From: Thalassobaculum litoreum DSM 18839
GTDB taxonomy: Bacteria > Pseudomonadota > Alphaproteobacteria > Thalassobaculales > Thalassobaculaceae
Direction of reading: 5' to 3'
Length of the DNA: 64,000 nucleotides
NCBI RefSeq assembly: GCF_900102465.1
Contig: NZ_FNBW01000019.1
Location: 32,065 to 96,064, forward strand
A program made the position numbers and the translations under genes. How positions within the stretch are numbered: position 1 is the stretch's first letter; each line of letters begins with the position of its first letter. Below are positions 35,364 through 46,949 of the stretch, piece by piece. The notes beneath the pieces are model-generated. The model was given only the letters and a program-made list of their open reading frames with translations. It did not search any database and was not told the origin of the DNA.

Positions 35364-35402
35364 CCGACCATATTGAAGCATGACGCGGTTCAATATGGTC
35401 GG
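35364..35402. repeat. Perfect 14-bp inverted repeat between convergent genes
   Basis: CCGACCATATTGAA (35364-35377) pairs perfectly with TTCAATATGGTCGG (35389-35402) around an 11-base loop. It sits between the stop codons of the MFS gene and the unknown gene at 35411-35977. It has no T tract on either side, so it may be a bidirectional transcript-end hairpin or a protein-binding site. Confidence 0.7.
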
Positions 35403-35410
35403 ATCTGGCT

Positions 35411-35977
35411 CTAAGTCTTCAGATTCTGGGGGATGACCGGCTTATCGTCTTTCTTGCCATCGGGATCGAAGGACTTGGCGCGGTCCTTGACCTTGGGCGC
35501 GGTGTCCAGCGGCTTGGCCTTGGTCGGACCCTTCGCCTTGACGCCGCCGCTGAAGGTGGCGACCTCCAGCATGCGGTCGCACTGCTTCTTGAAGTCCGGC
35601 GGCGCCTTGTACTTGACGGCGCCGGCGAGGTACTCCCGCGCCTTCTTGATCATCTCGGTGCGCTTCTCGATATCGTCGGACATGCCGGCATCGATCGCGC
35701 CCTTGCAGGCGAGGGCGGTGGCTTTCATGTAGGCGTGGAGCAGGAACGCATCCACCGCGTTTCGGCGGTCCTTCGAATAGGGAGCCGGCAGCTTCGGGTT
35801 CTTCAGCGATTCAACAAGCCGCTTGGCCGCGGCTTCGCTGCGGTCCGTATTGCCGGCTTCGGCGTGATGACGAAGGTGTTCGAAACCGGAATCGATCGAG
35901 ACCATCGTGGCCTCGATTTTCTTGCGTTCCGCCTCTTCCTTGTCGGCGTCGCCGTCCTTTTTACCCATGCCGAACAC
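35411..35977 (-). CDS. Small soluble Lys-rich protein of unknown function
   Basis: 188 residues, not recognised. The N-terminal 25 residues are highly charged ('KKDGDADKEEAERKKIEAT'). The middle is helical with a possible TPR-like rhythm ('AYMKATALACKGAIDAG', 'MIKKAREYLAGAVKYKAPPD'). The C-terminal ~40 residues are Lys/Asp/Pro-rich and probably disordered. No signal peptide. The gene looks real by codon use and clean start. The upstream gap of about 190 bases to the nrdJ terminator is A+T-rich and probably holds its promoter. Confidence 0.65.
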   Translation of the reverse strand: MFGMGKKDGDADKEEAERKKIEATMVSIDSGFEHLRHHAEAGNTDRSEAAAKRLVESLKNPKLPAPYSKDRRNAVDAFLLHAYMKATALACKGAIDAGMSDDIEKRTEMIKKAREYLAGAVKYKAPPDFKKQCDRMLEVATFSGGVKAKGPTKAKPLDTAPKVKDRAKSFDPDGKKDDKPVIPQNLKT

Positions 35978-36168
35978 GGCCAGGTTTCCTCCTCATCGTT
36001 CCGTCCGGTTCAGTCGCCGGATTCGGAACCCGCAGTGACAACACTGCATCTGTAAACTGGAGGGTAACCGTTAATATTCCGTTAGCGTTAAGAAAAATAC
36101 GTATGTAACCGATCGGTCAGTTCAATAAAATTGGCGGCGATCTTTATCGGTTTCCAAACAATTTTACT

Positions 36169-36200
36169 AAAGAAAAAGGGGAAGGCGTCACACCTTCCCC
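36169..36200 (-). terminator. Intrinsic terminator of nrdJ
   Basis: On the minus strand the nrdJ stop is followed by GGGGAAGG, a 7-base loop, CCTTCCCC, and then TTTTTCTTT. In plus coordinates the stem is 36178-36185 with 36193-36200 and the T tract complement is 36169-36177. This is a textbook rho-independent terminator. Confidence 0.9.
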
Positions 36201-36240
36201 TTCGTGTTCTTGGTGAGGCCGGAAAACTCCGGTCCCAGCC

Positions 36241-40011
<3,771 letters not shown>

Positions 40012-40126
40012 GCCTTAGCTCCTGCCTTGGGTGTTGTCCTGCCGGATTGTCTCGCCGGGCCCCATATACGCATCAGAGCGTCCCCCGCCCGTGCCGACCC
40101 ATATCTTGTGTGCCGACGACGCAAAA

Positions 40127-40144
40127 ACTACTCGATCTAGTAGT
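40127..40144. promoter_or_regulatory. Imperfect 18-bp palindrome upstream of nrdJ
   Basis: ACTACTCGATCTAGTAGT is symmetrical except for one mismatched pair, about 115 bases upstream of the nrdJ start. NrdR repressor sites are palindromes of similar size before nrd genes, but this sequence does not clearly match the published NrdR box, so the regulator is open. Confidence 0.4.
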
Positions 40145-40447
40145 GGATCGGCAACGAGAAATTTCACAGTTTGATGAGTTAGTTTGGTGTGTTGCTGCAG
40201 CGCAACAAGTATCGGCGAAGTCAGAATACTTCGCCCGAAAGTCCAGGTAAGACTTTCGCCGCAATCGATTTGCGATTTCTATAAGAGACGACGTCCGTGC
40301 CGAATTCGCCTCCGGTCGGCAGGAAGGTCCAAGTCTCCGTCAGCAGACCCCCGCGCCACGAGAAAGCATGCGGGAGGGGGCGCTCAGGTGCAATAGATTT
40401 TGTGTGAAACATTATTGCAAAATCTAGATGTGGTGGGCGGTGCCAAG

Positions 40448-40456
40448 TTATCCACA
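40448..40456 (+). promoter_or_regulatory. DnaA box
   Basis: TTATCCACA is an exact match to the DnaA consensus TTATNCACA. A single box in an A+T-richer nrd promoter gap is more consistent with DnaA-linked regulation of dNTP synthesis than with an origin. Chance occurrence cannot be excluded. Confidence 0.45.
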
Positions 40457-40558
40457 GTTCCGCCGGAGCCGCGGAATCCCTGGCTTCCCGACCCGCTGCG
40501 GCGGCCGTTAGGATGCCCGGACCAGTCACCTGCCCGTAACAATATGTCGGAGGAAACC

Positions 40559-41230
40559 ATGGCGATCCTGCGCCGTGCGCTGAGCTACACCCCCCGGGAT
40601 GCCGCGACCCTGGAGCGCTGGCGCGCCGTGCCGCCGGCGGTCGCCGGCGACAGCATGAACCGCGACCGCTGCATGGACGCCACGGTGTCGCCGATCGCCG
40701 AGGGCTACACCATGGTGGGACATGCCCGCACGATCTCGGTGATGGCGGGCGATAACGGCGCGGTGCACGCCGCCCTGCCGCTGATCCAGCCGGGCGAGAT
40801 CCTGGTGGTGACCGCGGGCGGCGCCGGCGAGGTCGCCATCATCGGCGAGATCATCGCCGAATGCGCCAAGGCGCAGGGCTGCGCCGGGATCGTGCTCGAC
40901 GGGGCGGTGCGCGATGTCGCCAGCCTGCGCAAGCTCGGCATCCCGGTCTACGCGGCCGGCGCCACCCCGCGCGGCCCGCACAAGGGGTTCGGCGGCGAGA
41001 TCGACACGCCGATCGCCTGCGGCGGCGTGGTGGTGGCGCCGGGCGACCTTGTGCTGGGCGACGATGACGGCATCTGCGTGGTGCCGCGGGCGCTGTGCGA
41101 CGAGGTCCTGGCGAAGGGCGAGGCCCATGTGGCCAAGGAAGCCGACATGATCGCCAAGGTGCGTTCCGGCATCACGACGGCCGAGATCATCGGTGTGGCC
41201 GTGCCTGAGCCGACCGCCGCGGCGGGGTGA
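40559..41230 (+). CDS. RraA-like / HMG aldolase family protein
   Basis: 223 residues from ATG 40559, directly preceded by GGAGGAAACC. The family includes 4-hydroxy-4-methyl-2-oxoglutarate aldolases, oxaloacetate decarboxylases and the RNase E inhibitor RraA. Diagnostic block: 'VTAGGAGEVAIIGEIIAECA' followed by 'GIVLDGAVRDVASLRKLG', which is the GG-x20-R-D pattern of the aldolase metal site, then 'VYAAGATPRGPHKG' and 'VVVAPGDLVLGDDDGICVVP'. Retention of the Arg-Asp pair favours an enzyme over RraA. Pathway unknown from context. Confidence 0.85.
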   Translation: MAILRRALSYTPRDAATLERWRAVPPAVAGDSMNRDRCMDATVSPIAEGYTMVGHARTISVMAGDNGAVHAALPLIQPGEILVVTAGGAGEVAIIGEIIAECAKAQGCAGIVLDGAVRDVASLRKLGIPVYAAGATPRGPHKGFGGEIDTPIACGGVVVAPGDLVLGDDDGICVVPRALCDEVLAKGEAHVAKEADMIAKVRSGITTAEIIGVAVPEPTAAAG

Positions 41231-41243
41231 GGGACGTCTGGAT

Positions 41244-41367
41244 CGCTGGGTCCCGGCCCGCTCCCGGATCAGGTCCCGTAGCGGTCGGGACGACGACTAT
41301 TTTTTATATTCTCCCCGTCAGCCCGGGCGGCCCCGGACCTGATCCGGGGACGGCCCGGGACCCGGCC
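41244..41367. repeat. Dispersed palindromic repeat element, copy A
   Basis: An intergenic block built of two arms, 'gctgggtcccggcccg...gtcgggacgacg' and 'cccgtcagcccgggc...ggcccgggaccc', around an A+T-rich spacer. It contains internal hairpins such as CCGGATCAGGTCC and its complement GGACCTGATCCGG. The same units occur at 53042-53238 and 56529-56645. It lies between the convergent RraA-like and DMT genes and may act as a transcript end. Confidence 0.85.
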
Positions 41368-41375
41368 GCTCGCCG

Positions 41376-42272
41376 TCAACCCATCGGCCGGCGGATACGC
41401 TCCACCTGCATGAGCAGGATGCCTGCCAGTACGACGAGCGCGCCGAGCATCTGCCACGGTCCCAGGAACTGGCCGAGCAGCAGGGCGGCGGTCACCACGC
41501 TGACCACCGGCTCCATATTGCCGACCACCGCGACCCGCACCGAGCCGAGCAGCGCGATCGCCCCGTAGAGCGACGACAGCCCGACCACGTAGCACAGCAC
41601 GTTGACCATGAACCCGAGCCAGGCAAGCTGACCGGTCGGCAGCTTCACCCCCTCAACCGCCGTGGTGGCGGCGAAGATCACCAGACAACCGGTGGTCACG
41701 ATCGCGGTGATGTGCAGGGGGCGCAGGCTGCCCGACAGCTGGCGGGTCAGCAGGAAGCTGATCGCCACGCAGGTCCCCGCACCGAAGGCCATGCCCACGC
41801 CCAGCGGGTCGGCATCCTTCAGGTCGGCGCCGAGCAGCAGCGCCAGCCCGGCGAAACCCAGCACCAGGGCCACCATCCGCAGCGGCGTCATCCGCTCGTG
41901 CCCGGCCAGATGCGACAGCGGCCCGACCATCAGCGGGAAGACGAAGAAGGTAAGGCTCGCCAGCGGCACCGGGATCAGACTGACGCTGGTCATGTAGCCG
42001 AACGAGGCGAGGGCGGTGGTGGCGATCAGCGCCGCCAGCAGCCCCCAGATCCGGCGCGGCACAGGCCGGGCAATGCCCCCGACCCTGACGATCACCCACA
42101 GCACTCCGACCGCCAGGACGAAGCGGCCGAGTTGCAGCGTGACCGGCCCGGCTCCGCCGTCGAACGCGAGCTTGCCGAAACTCGGCGCGATGCCGAAGAA
42201 CACCGCCACAAGGGCGATGAGGAGATAACCGGTGGCAAGGGACTCGCCTGAAGAGGCTGGAGCGTTCGTCAT
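41376..42272 (-). CDS. DMT-superfamily (EamA) transporter
   Basis: 298 residues from ATG 42272 with ten hydrophobic helices in two EamA repeats. The first repeat has 'VFFGIAPSFGKLAFDGGAGP' and the second 'NVLCYVVGLSSLYGAIALLG', ending 'LVVLAGILLMQVERIRR'. Such transporters export metabolites or amino acids; the substrate is unknown. The frame is open far upstream (to 43667), but that extension is antisense to NDUFA12, mlaD and DUF2155 and is not coding. Confidence 0.87.
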   Translation of the reverse strand: MTNAPASSGESLATGYLLIALVAVFFGIAPSFGKLAFDGGAGPVTLQLGRFVLAVGVLWVIVRVGGIARPVPRRIWGLLAALIATTALASFGYMTSVSLIPVPLASLTFFVFPLMVGPLSHLAGHERMTPLRMVALVLGFAGLALLLGADLKDADPLGVGMAFGAGTCVAISFLLTRQLSGSLRPLHITAIVTTGCLVIFAATTAVEGVKLPTGQLAWLGFMVNVLCYVVGLSSLYGAIALLGSVRVAVVGNMEPVVSVVTAALLLGQFLGPWQMLGALVVLAGILLMQVERIRRPMG

Positions 42273-42476
42273 GTCCGGCTGATACGCCCGGGCGAGGCGG
42301 GGCGCAACTGCGCAGGCGGCCGATAGCGCGATCCGGGGACGCCGGTTGTTCGGTCCGAAGCCCCCCTTCGCCGGTGCGTGCGCCGGTCCGCTCGGCGGCC
42401 CGCGCTCCCGACTGGACGATCGGGGTCTCCGATGACATAGTCGCCCGCGATTCAGCAGTCTCTTCGGGGTCGGAGA

Positions 42477-42836
42477 ATGGACGTCGGAACGAAACTCTTT
42501 ACCTGGATGAACGGCAAGCTCGTGGGCGAGGACGCCTACGGGAACAAGTACTATGTCCACCGTCGCGGCGTCCTGCGGGACGGCCACGAGATGCGGTGGT
42601 GCATGTACAAGGGCCTTGCCGAAGCCTCCAAGGTTCCGCCGGAATGGCACCACTGGCTGCACCACGGCACCGATATGGTGCCGGACGGCACCGAGCTGCG
42701 CCAGTTCGCCTGGCAGAAGGAACACCAGCCCAATCTGACCGGCACGCCCTACGCCTACCGCCCGCCGGGCCATGTTCTGGAAGGCGGCAAGCGCGACAAG
42801 GCGACGGGTGACTATGAGCCCTGGACACCGGCGTGA
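42477..42836 (+). CDS. NADH:ubiquinone oxidoreductase subunit NDUFA12 family
   Basis: 119 residues. Accessory subunit of respiratory complex I shared by alphaproteobacteria and mitochondria. Family features: 'LVGEDAYGNKYYV', 'EMRWCMYKGLAEASKVPPEW', 'WHHWLHHGTD', 'HQPNLTGTPYAYRPPGHVL'. It is first in a plus-strand group with mlaD (21 bases later) and the DUF2155 gene, an arrangement common in alphaproteobacteria. Confidence 0.95.
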   Translation: MDVGTKLFTWMNGKLVGEDAYGNKYYVHRRGVLRDGHEMRWCMYKGLAEASKVPPEWHHWLHHGTDMVPDGTELRQFAWQKEHQPNLTGTPYAYRPPGHVLEGGKRDKATGDYEPWTPA

Positions 42837-42857
42837 TCCGGAAGGACGGGGGTTACC

Positions 42858-43367
42858 GTGACTAGAGGCGTAATCGAGACGTTGATGGGGGCGCTTGTCC
42901 TGGCCGTGGCCGGACTGTTCCTGTTCTACGCGTATGCGTCGTCGGAATTCAGCACCGGCGGCGGCTACGAGGTGACCGCCCGCTTCACCACGGTGGGCAG
43001 CCTGAAGCCGGGCAGCGACGTGCGCATGTCCGGCATCAAGGTCGGCACCGTGTCGAAGCAGGTGCTGGATCCTCAGACCTACCTCGCCGAGGTCACGCTG
43101 AGCATCGACGAGTCGATCCAACTGCCGATCGATTCCAGCGCGGCGGTTTCGAGCGAGGGGCTGCTGGGCGGCAATTTCGTGGATCTCGTGCCGGGGGCCG
43201 ATGAGAAGATGCTGGCGCCGGGCGAGCGGATCGAGCTCACCCAGGACGCGGTGGACTTCATCCAGATGCTGAGCCGGTTCATGTTCCAGGCTGGCAGTTC
43301 TGGTTCCGGGTCGGGGTCCGGATCCGGGTCCTCGGCACCGATGGGGGCTGCTCCCGGGACTAATTGA
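42858..43367 (+). CDS. mlaD: Outer-membrane lipid asymmetry protein MlaD (MCE domain)
   Basis: 169 residues from GTG 42858, with GGGGG upstream. Inner-membrane-anchored periplasmic lipid-binding subunit of the Mla ABC system. One TM helix at about 7-26 is followed by the MCE domain ('VTARFTTVGSLKPGSDVRMS', 'GIKVGTVSKQVLDP', 'SSEGLLGGNFVDLVPGA'). The C-terminal tail ends in a Gly-Ser repeat (about 14 residues) from a repetitive GGTTCCGGGTCGG-type DNA tract. mlaE and mlaF are not adjacent. Confidence 0.92.
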   Translation: MTRGVIETLMGALVLAVAGLFLFYAYASSEFSTGGGYEVTARFTTVGSLKPGSDVRMSGIKVGTVSKQVLDPQTYLAEVTLSIDESIQLPIDSSAAVSSEGLLGGNFVDLVPGADEKMLAPGERIELTQDAVDFIQMLSRFMFQAGSSGSGSGSGSGSSAPMGAAPGTN

Positions 43368-43416
43368 CCCGGTTTCGCCGTCTATCGGACATAATCCCCT
43401 GACATCCTGGGATTCG

Positions 43417-43902
43417 ATGAAATCTGCGATGGCCTCGGATATGGACCGGTCGACCTTGTTGAACTGTTTGGCGCGCGTCGGTGCGGGGTGCGGCCTTCTG
43501 GTCCTGGCCTCGATCGCCTTCGCCCAGACCGCTCTGGCCCAGAGCGCGGCGGCGGAGGACTGGCGCCAGCATGAGATCGCGGTGCTGCAGGGGCTCGACA
43601 AGGTGACGGCGCGGATCTCACGCTTCGAGGTCCCGGTCGGCCAGACCGTCCGCTTCGGCACCTTCAATATCCGCGTCGAGACCTGCCAGGACCTGCCGCC
43701 GACCCTGCCGCCGGAAAGTGCCGCCTTCGTTCATGTGGAGGATCAGCCGCCGGACGAGCCGCCGCGCGAACTGTTCAGCGGCTGGATGTTCGCCTCGAGC
43801 CCCGGCCTGAACGCGGTCGAGCACCCAGTCTACGACGTCTGGGTCGCGTCCTGCAAAAGCGCTTCCACCGAAGGCCAGTCGTCCGCCGCCGGATCGAACT
43901 GA
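43417..43902 (+). CDS. DUF2155 periplasmic protein
   Basis: 161 residues; the start among ATG 43417, 43429 and 43441 is uncertain. A signal peptide ends near 'QTALAQS'. The core domain matches DUF2155: '[20 protein letters not shown]', '[20 protein letters not shown]', '[20 protein letters not shown]', 'VYDVWVASC'. The family is confined mostly to alphaproteobacteria and its role is unknown. The last 73 bases overlap the convergent aat gene. Confidence 0.9.
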   Translation: MKSAMASDMDRSTLLNCLARVGAGCGLLVLASIAFAQTALAQSAAAEDWRQHEIAVLQGLDKVTARISRFEVPVGQTVRFGTFNIRVETCQDLPPTLPPESAAFVHVEDQPPDEPPRELFSGWMFASSPGLNAVEHPVYDVWVASCKSASTEGQSSAAGSN

Positions 43903-44492
43903 ACCGGGGCGGCGATCGCCGTGGCGAGCTGCTGACGATACGCGTCGCGCGGGATCTCCATCGCCCCGAAGCGGGTGAGGTGATCGGTGATGAACTGGGT
44001 GTCGAGCAGGGTGAAGCCGCAAGCCTTCAGCTTCGCCACCAGGTGGACCAGCGCCACCTTCGAGGCATCGGTGGCCCGGCTGAACATGCTCTCGCCGAAG
44101 AACGCGCCGCCCAGCCGAACCCCGTAGAGACCGCCGACCAGCTTGCCGTCCTTCCAGGCTTCCACCGAATGGGCATGGCCGCGGGCGTAGAGCGCGAGGT
44201 ACAGCCGCCGGATCTCCGGATTGATCCAGGTGTCGGGCCGCCGTCGGGTCGCTTCGGCGCAGCCGTCGATCGTGGCTTCGAAATCCCGGTCCCACACCAC
44301 CTCGAACCGGCGCCGGCGGACCGTCTTGCGCAGGCTGCGGGAGATGTGGAAGCCGTCTAGCGGCAGGATCCCGCGGTTGTCGGGATCGACGAAGAACAGG
44401 CGCGGGTCGTTGCGCCCTTCGGCCATGGGGAACACGCCGACGGCGTAGGCCTGTAGCAGCAGTTCCGGTTGCAGCTCGGACATCCGATCCAT
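43830..44492 (-). CDS. aat: Leucyl/phenylalanyl-tRNA-protein transferase
   Basis: 220 residues from ATG 44492 (AGG upstream; ATG 44483 or GTG 44507 are possible). Adds Leu or Phe to N-terminal Arg/Lys of proteins, creating N-degrons for ClpAP. Family blocks: '[20 protein letters not shown]', '[20 protein letters not shown]', '[20 protein letters not shown]', '[20 protein letters not shown]', '[10 protein letters not shown]', '[20 protein letters not shown]'. It follows accC on the same strand and overlaps the DUF2155 gene tail to tail. Confidence 0.95.
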   Translation of the reverse strand: MDRMSELQPELLLQAYAVGVFPMAEGRNDPRLFFVDPDNRGILPLDGFHISRSLRKTVRRRRFEVVWDRDFEATIDGCAEATRRRPDTWINPEIRRLYLALYARGHAHSVEAWKDGKLVGGLYGVRLGGAFFGESMFSRATDASKVALVHLVAKLKACGFTLLDTQFITDHLTRFGAMEIPRDAYRQQLATAIAAPVQFDPAADDWPSVEALLQDATQTS

Positions 44493-44551
44493 CCGATCGC
44501 CTGACACCCTGGAATCCTAACACTCCCCGGGACGACGGCAACGGGCTCCTC

Positions 44552-45892
44552 TCAGGATTTCAGATAATCGGATTCCAGCCAGCGGATATGGTAGTCGCCG
44601 CTGCGGAACACCGGCGCGCGCATCAGCTCCGCGTGCAGGGGAATCGTGGTGGGGATGCCGCCGATCACGTATTCGCCCAGCGCCCGCTCGGTCCGCATCA
44701 GGCATTCCTCGCGGTTGCGGCCATGGACGATGAGCTTGGCCACCAGGCTGTCGTAGTGCGGCGGCACGCTGTAGCCTGCATACAGCGCGCTGTCCACGCG
44801 CACGCCGAGGCCGCCGGGCTGGTGATAGTCGTCGATCCGGCCCGGCCGCGGCTGGAACGTGCGCGGGTCCTCTGCGGTGATGCGGCATTCGATGGCATGG
44901 CCGGTGAAGGTCACGTCCTTCTGCTCCATGCCCAGGGGGCGGCCGGCAGCGATCTCGATCTGCATGCGCACCAGATCGACCCCGGTGATCGCTTCGGTGA
45001 TCGGGTGCTCGACCTGCAGGCGGGTGTTCATCTCGATGAAGAAGAACTCGCCGTTCTCGTAAAGGAATTCCAGGGTGCCGAGACTGCGGTACCCCATCTT
45101 CTGGATCGCCTCGACGGCGCGCTTGCCGATCGCCTCGCGCTCGGCCTGGGTGAGCGCCGGGGACGGGGCCTCCTCGATCACCTTCTGGTGGCGGCGCTGG
45201 ATCGAACAGTCGCGTTCGCCCAGATGGATGACGTTGCCGTGGCTGTCGGCGGCGATCTGGATCTCGATATGCCGCGGACGGCCGAGATAGCGCTCCATGT
45301 AGACCGAGTCGTTGCCGAAGGCCGCGGCGCTCTCCCGGCGGGCCATTGTGTAGGCCTCGTCCAGGTTCTCGGGACCCTCGGCCACCTTCATACCACGACC
45401 GCCACCGCCGGCGGCGGCCTTGATCAGCACCGGATAACCGATGTGCGCGGCCTCGGCCCGCGCGGCGTCCAGACCCTCCACCGGGCCTTTGGAGCCAGGC
45501 ACGCAGGGGATGCCGAGCTCGATCATCGTCCGCTTGGCGGTGATCTTGTCGCCCATCGACTGGATATGGCTGGGCGACGGACCGATGAAGGTGATGCCGT
45601 GGGCCTCGACGATCTCCGCGAAGGCGGCGTTCTCCGACAGGAAGCCGACGCCCGGGTGAATCGCGTCCGCATGGGTGACGGCGGCGGCCGACAGGATCGC
45701 CGGGATGTTGAGATAGCTGTCGCGGGCCGGCGGCGGGCCGATGCATACGCTCTCGTCGGCGAGCCGGACATGCATCGCGTCGGCATCCGCGGTGGAGTGG
45801 ACGGCCACCGTCTTGATGCCCATCTCGCGGCAGGCACGGTGGATGCGGAGCGCCACGTCCCCACGATTGGCGATCAGGACCTTATTGAACAC
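44552..45892 (-). CDS. accC: Acetyl-CoA carboxylase, biotin carboxylase subunit AccC
   Basis: 446 residues. Carboxylates biotin on AccB with ATP and bicarbonate, the first step of fatty acid synthesis. N-terminal domain: 'KVLIANRGDVALRIHRACRE'. ATP-grasp: 'KAAAGGGGRGMKVAEGPE', 'RDCSIQRRHQKVIEEAP'. Active site: 'EFFFIEMNTRLQVEHPITEA'. C-terminal: 'GHAIECRITAEDP' and 'YDSLVAKLIVHGRNREE'. Order aroQ-accB-accC-aat on the minus strand is typical of alphaproteobacteria; accB lies 30 bases upstream. Confidence 0.97.
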   Translation of the reverse strand: MFNKVLIANRGDVALRIHRACREMGIKTVAVHSTADADAMHVRLADESVCIGPPPARDSYLNIPAILSAAAVTHADAIHPGVGFLSENAAFAEIVEAHGITFIGPSPSHIQSMGDKITAKRTMIELGIPCVPGSKGPVEGLDAARAEAAHIGYPVLIKAAAGGGGRGMKVAEGPENLDEAYTMARRESAAAFGNDSVYMERYLGRPRHIEIQIAADSHGNVIHLGERDCSIQRRHQKVIEEAPSPALTQAEREAIGKRAVEAIQKMGYRSLGTLEFLYENGEFFFIEMNTRLQVEHPITEAITGVDLVRMQIEIAAGRPLGMEQKDVTFTGHAIECRITAEDPRTFQPRPGRIDDYHQPGGLGVRVDSALYAGYSVPPHYDSLVAKLIVHGRNREECLMRTERALGEYVIGGIPTTIPLHAELMRAPVFRSGDYHIRWLESDYLKS

Positions 45893-45922
45893 GCTGGACC
45901 TCTCTTCGCGCCGGTCGGCGGA

Positions 45923-46363
45923 TTATTCGAGGACCAGCAGGGGCTGGCCAAATTCCACCGGCTGCCCGTTCTCGACATGGACGGACTTGATCTTGCCGTC
46001 GCGCGGGGCGGGGATCGGGTTCATGGTCTTCATCGCCTCGACGATCATGATCGTCTGGCCCTTGCGCACGGTCGACCCGACCGGCGCGAAGGCGGCGGCG
46101 CCGGGCTCCGGCGCGATGTAGGCCGTGCCGACCATGGGGGAGGGCACGACTTCCCCGTCCTCTGCCGGCGCGGCCGCCGGGGCTGCGGGCGCCGCGGCTA
46201 CGGGCGCTGCCGTCGGCATCGGCGCGGCATAGGTGGCGTTGACCGTCGGTTTGGCGATGCGGATCCGCAGATCGCCCGTGGCGTATTCGATCTCGCCCAG
46301 CCCGGTTTCTTCCAACAGGCCCGCCAGTTTGCGGACCAGCGCTTCGTCCAGATCCTTGCTCAC
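45923..46363 (-). CDS. accB: Acetyl-CoA carboxylase, biotin carboxyl carrier protein AccB
   Basis: 146 residues from GTG 46363 (AAGGAAG upstream). The N-terminal ~40 residues are a helical module, followed by an Ala/Pro linker. The C-terminal biotinyl domain has the biotin lysine in 'MIVEAMKTMNPIPAPRDG'. The 'YIAPEPGAAAFAPVGSTVRK' thumb-like segment identifies the acetyl-CoA carboxylase carrier. It lies 13 bases after aroQ. Confidence 0.95.
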   Translation of the reverse strand: MSKDLDEALVRKLAGLLEETGLGEIEYATGDLRIRIAKPTVNATYAAPMPTAAPVAAAPAAPAAAPAEDGEVVPSPMVGTAYIAPEPGAAAFAPVGSTVRKGQTIMIVEAMKTMNPIPAPRDGKIKSVHVENGQPVEFGQPLLVLE

Positions 46364-46376
46364 GGCAATTTCTTCC

Positions 46377-46829
46377 TTATTCGTCGGCCCCGACCAGGCC
46401 CGCCATGGCTTCCAGCGCCAGGACATAGCCCCGGGCGCCGAAGCCGGCGATGATCCCGTCCACCACACCCGAGAGATAGGAATGGTGGCGGAACTCCTCG
46501 CGCCGGTAGGTGTTCGACAGGTGAAGCTCGATCGCCGGCAGTTCCGCGACCGAAAGCGCGTCACGGATGGCGACCGAGGTGTGGGTATAGGCGCCGGCGT
46601 TCAGGATGATGCCGTCGTGACTGTCGCGGGCCTGCTGGATGATCGTCACCAGCTCGCCTTCGAAGTTCGATTGCCGGAAATCGACGCCGAGGCCGAGGGC
46701 CTCGCCGCGCTCCTGGCACATCGCCTCGATATCGGTCAGCGTGTCGCTGCCGTAGATCGTCGGCTCGCGGACGCCAAGCATGTTCAGGTTCGGTCCGTTC
46801 AGGACCAGGATGTCGGGCCGTTCAGCCAC
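46377..46829 (-). CDS. aroQ: 3-dehydroquinate dehydratase type II
   Basis: 150 residues. Shikimate pathway enzyme converting 3-dehydroquinate to 3-dehydroshikimate. Family blocks: '[20 protein letters not shown]' (with the catalytic Tyr), '[17 protein letters not shown]', '[20 protein letters not shown]', '[20 protein letters not shown]' (catalytic His). First gene of the aroQ-accB-accC group. Its start faces kynU across a 120-base gap. Confidence 0.97.
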   Translation of the reverse strand: MAERPDILVLNGPNLNMLGVREPTIYGSDTLTDIEAMCQERGEALGLGVDFRQSNFEGELVTIIQQARDSHDGIILNAGAYTHTSVAIRDALSVAELPAIELHLSNTYRREEFRHHSYLSGVVDGIIAGFGARGYVLALEAMAGLVGADE

Positions 46830-46949
46830 TGAAAACGCCTCTCGTTTACTTGGGCGGGGTTATACCATGGCGCAATGCGTGCGCAACGGTGGCGCCGCTC
46901 CCAAGGGGGAAACCCCCGGCAATCTCCGGCAGAACCACTGGCAGGCCTC

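Larger units (their letters stand above)
40012..40558. other. Regulatory gap between nrdJ and the RraA-like gene
   Basis: About 550 bases, A+T-richer than its flanks, holding the divergent promoters. Three elements stand out: an imperfect 18-base palindrome at 40127-40144, an inverted repeat AGATTTTG/CAAAATCT at 40395-40425, and a perfect DnaA box at 40448-40456. Open frames crossing it (for example 40221-40529 minus) are not convincing. No cobalamin riboswitch is recognisable. Confidence 0.55.

Noticed and set aside
40012..40300. Cobalamin riboswitch before nrdJ
   Set aside because: I looked for the B12-box (GCCACTG) pattern in the correct orientation and found none.
40448..40456. Possible chromosomal origin of replication
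   Set aside because: Only one DnaA box is visible and there is no cluster of boxes, 13-mers or nearby dnaA/hemE/rpmH genes.
41376..43667. A 763-codon minus-strand open frame
   Set aside because: Only the part up to 42272 encodes the DMT transporter. The rest is antisense to NDUFA12, mlaD and the DUF2155 gene, which have clear family matches.
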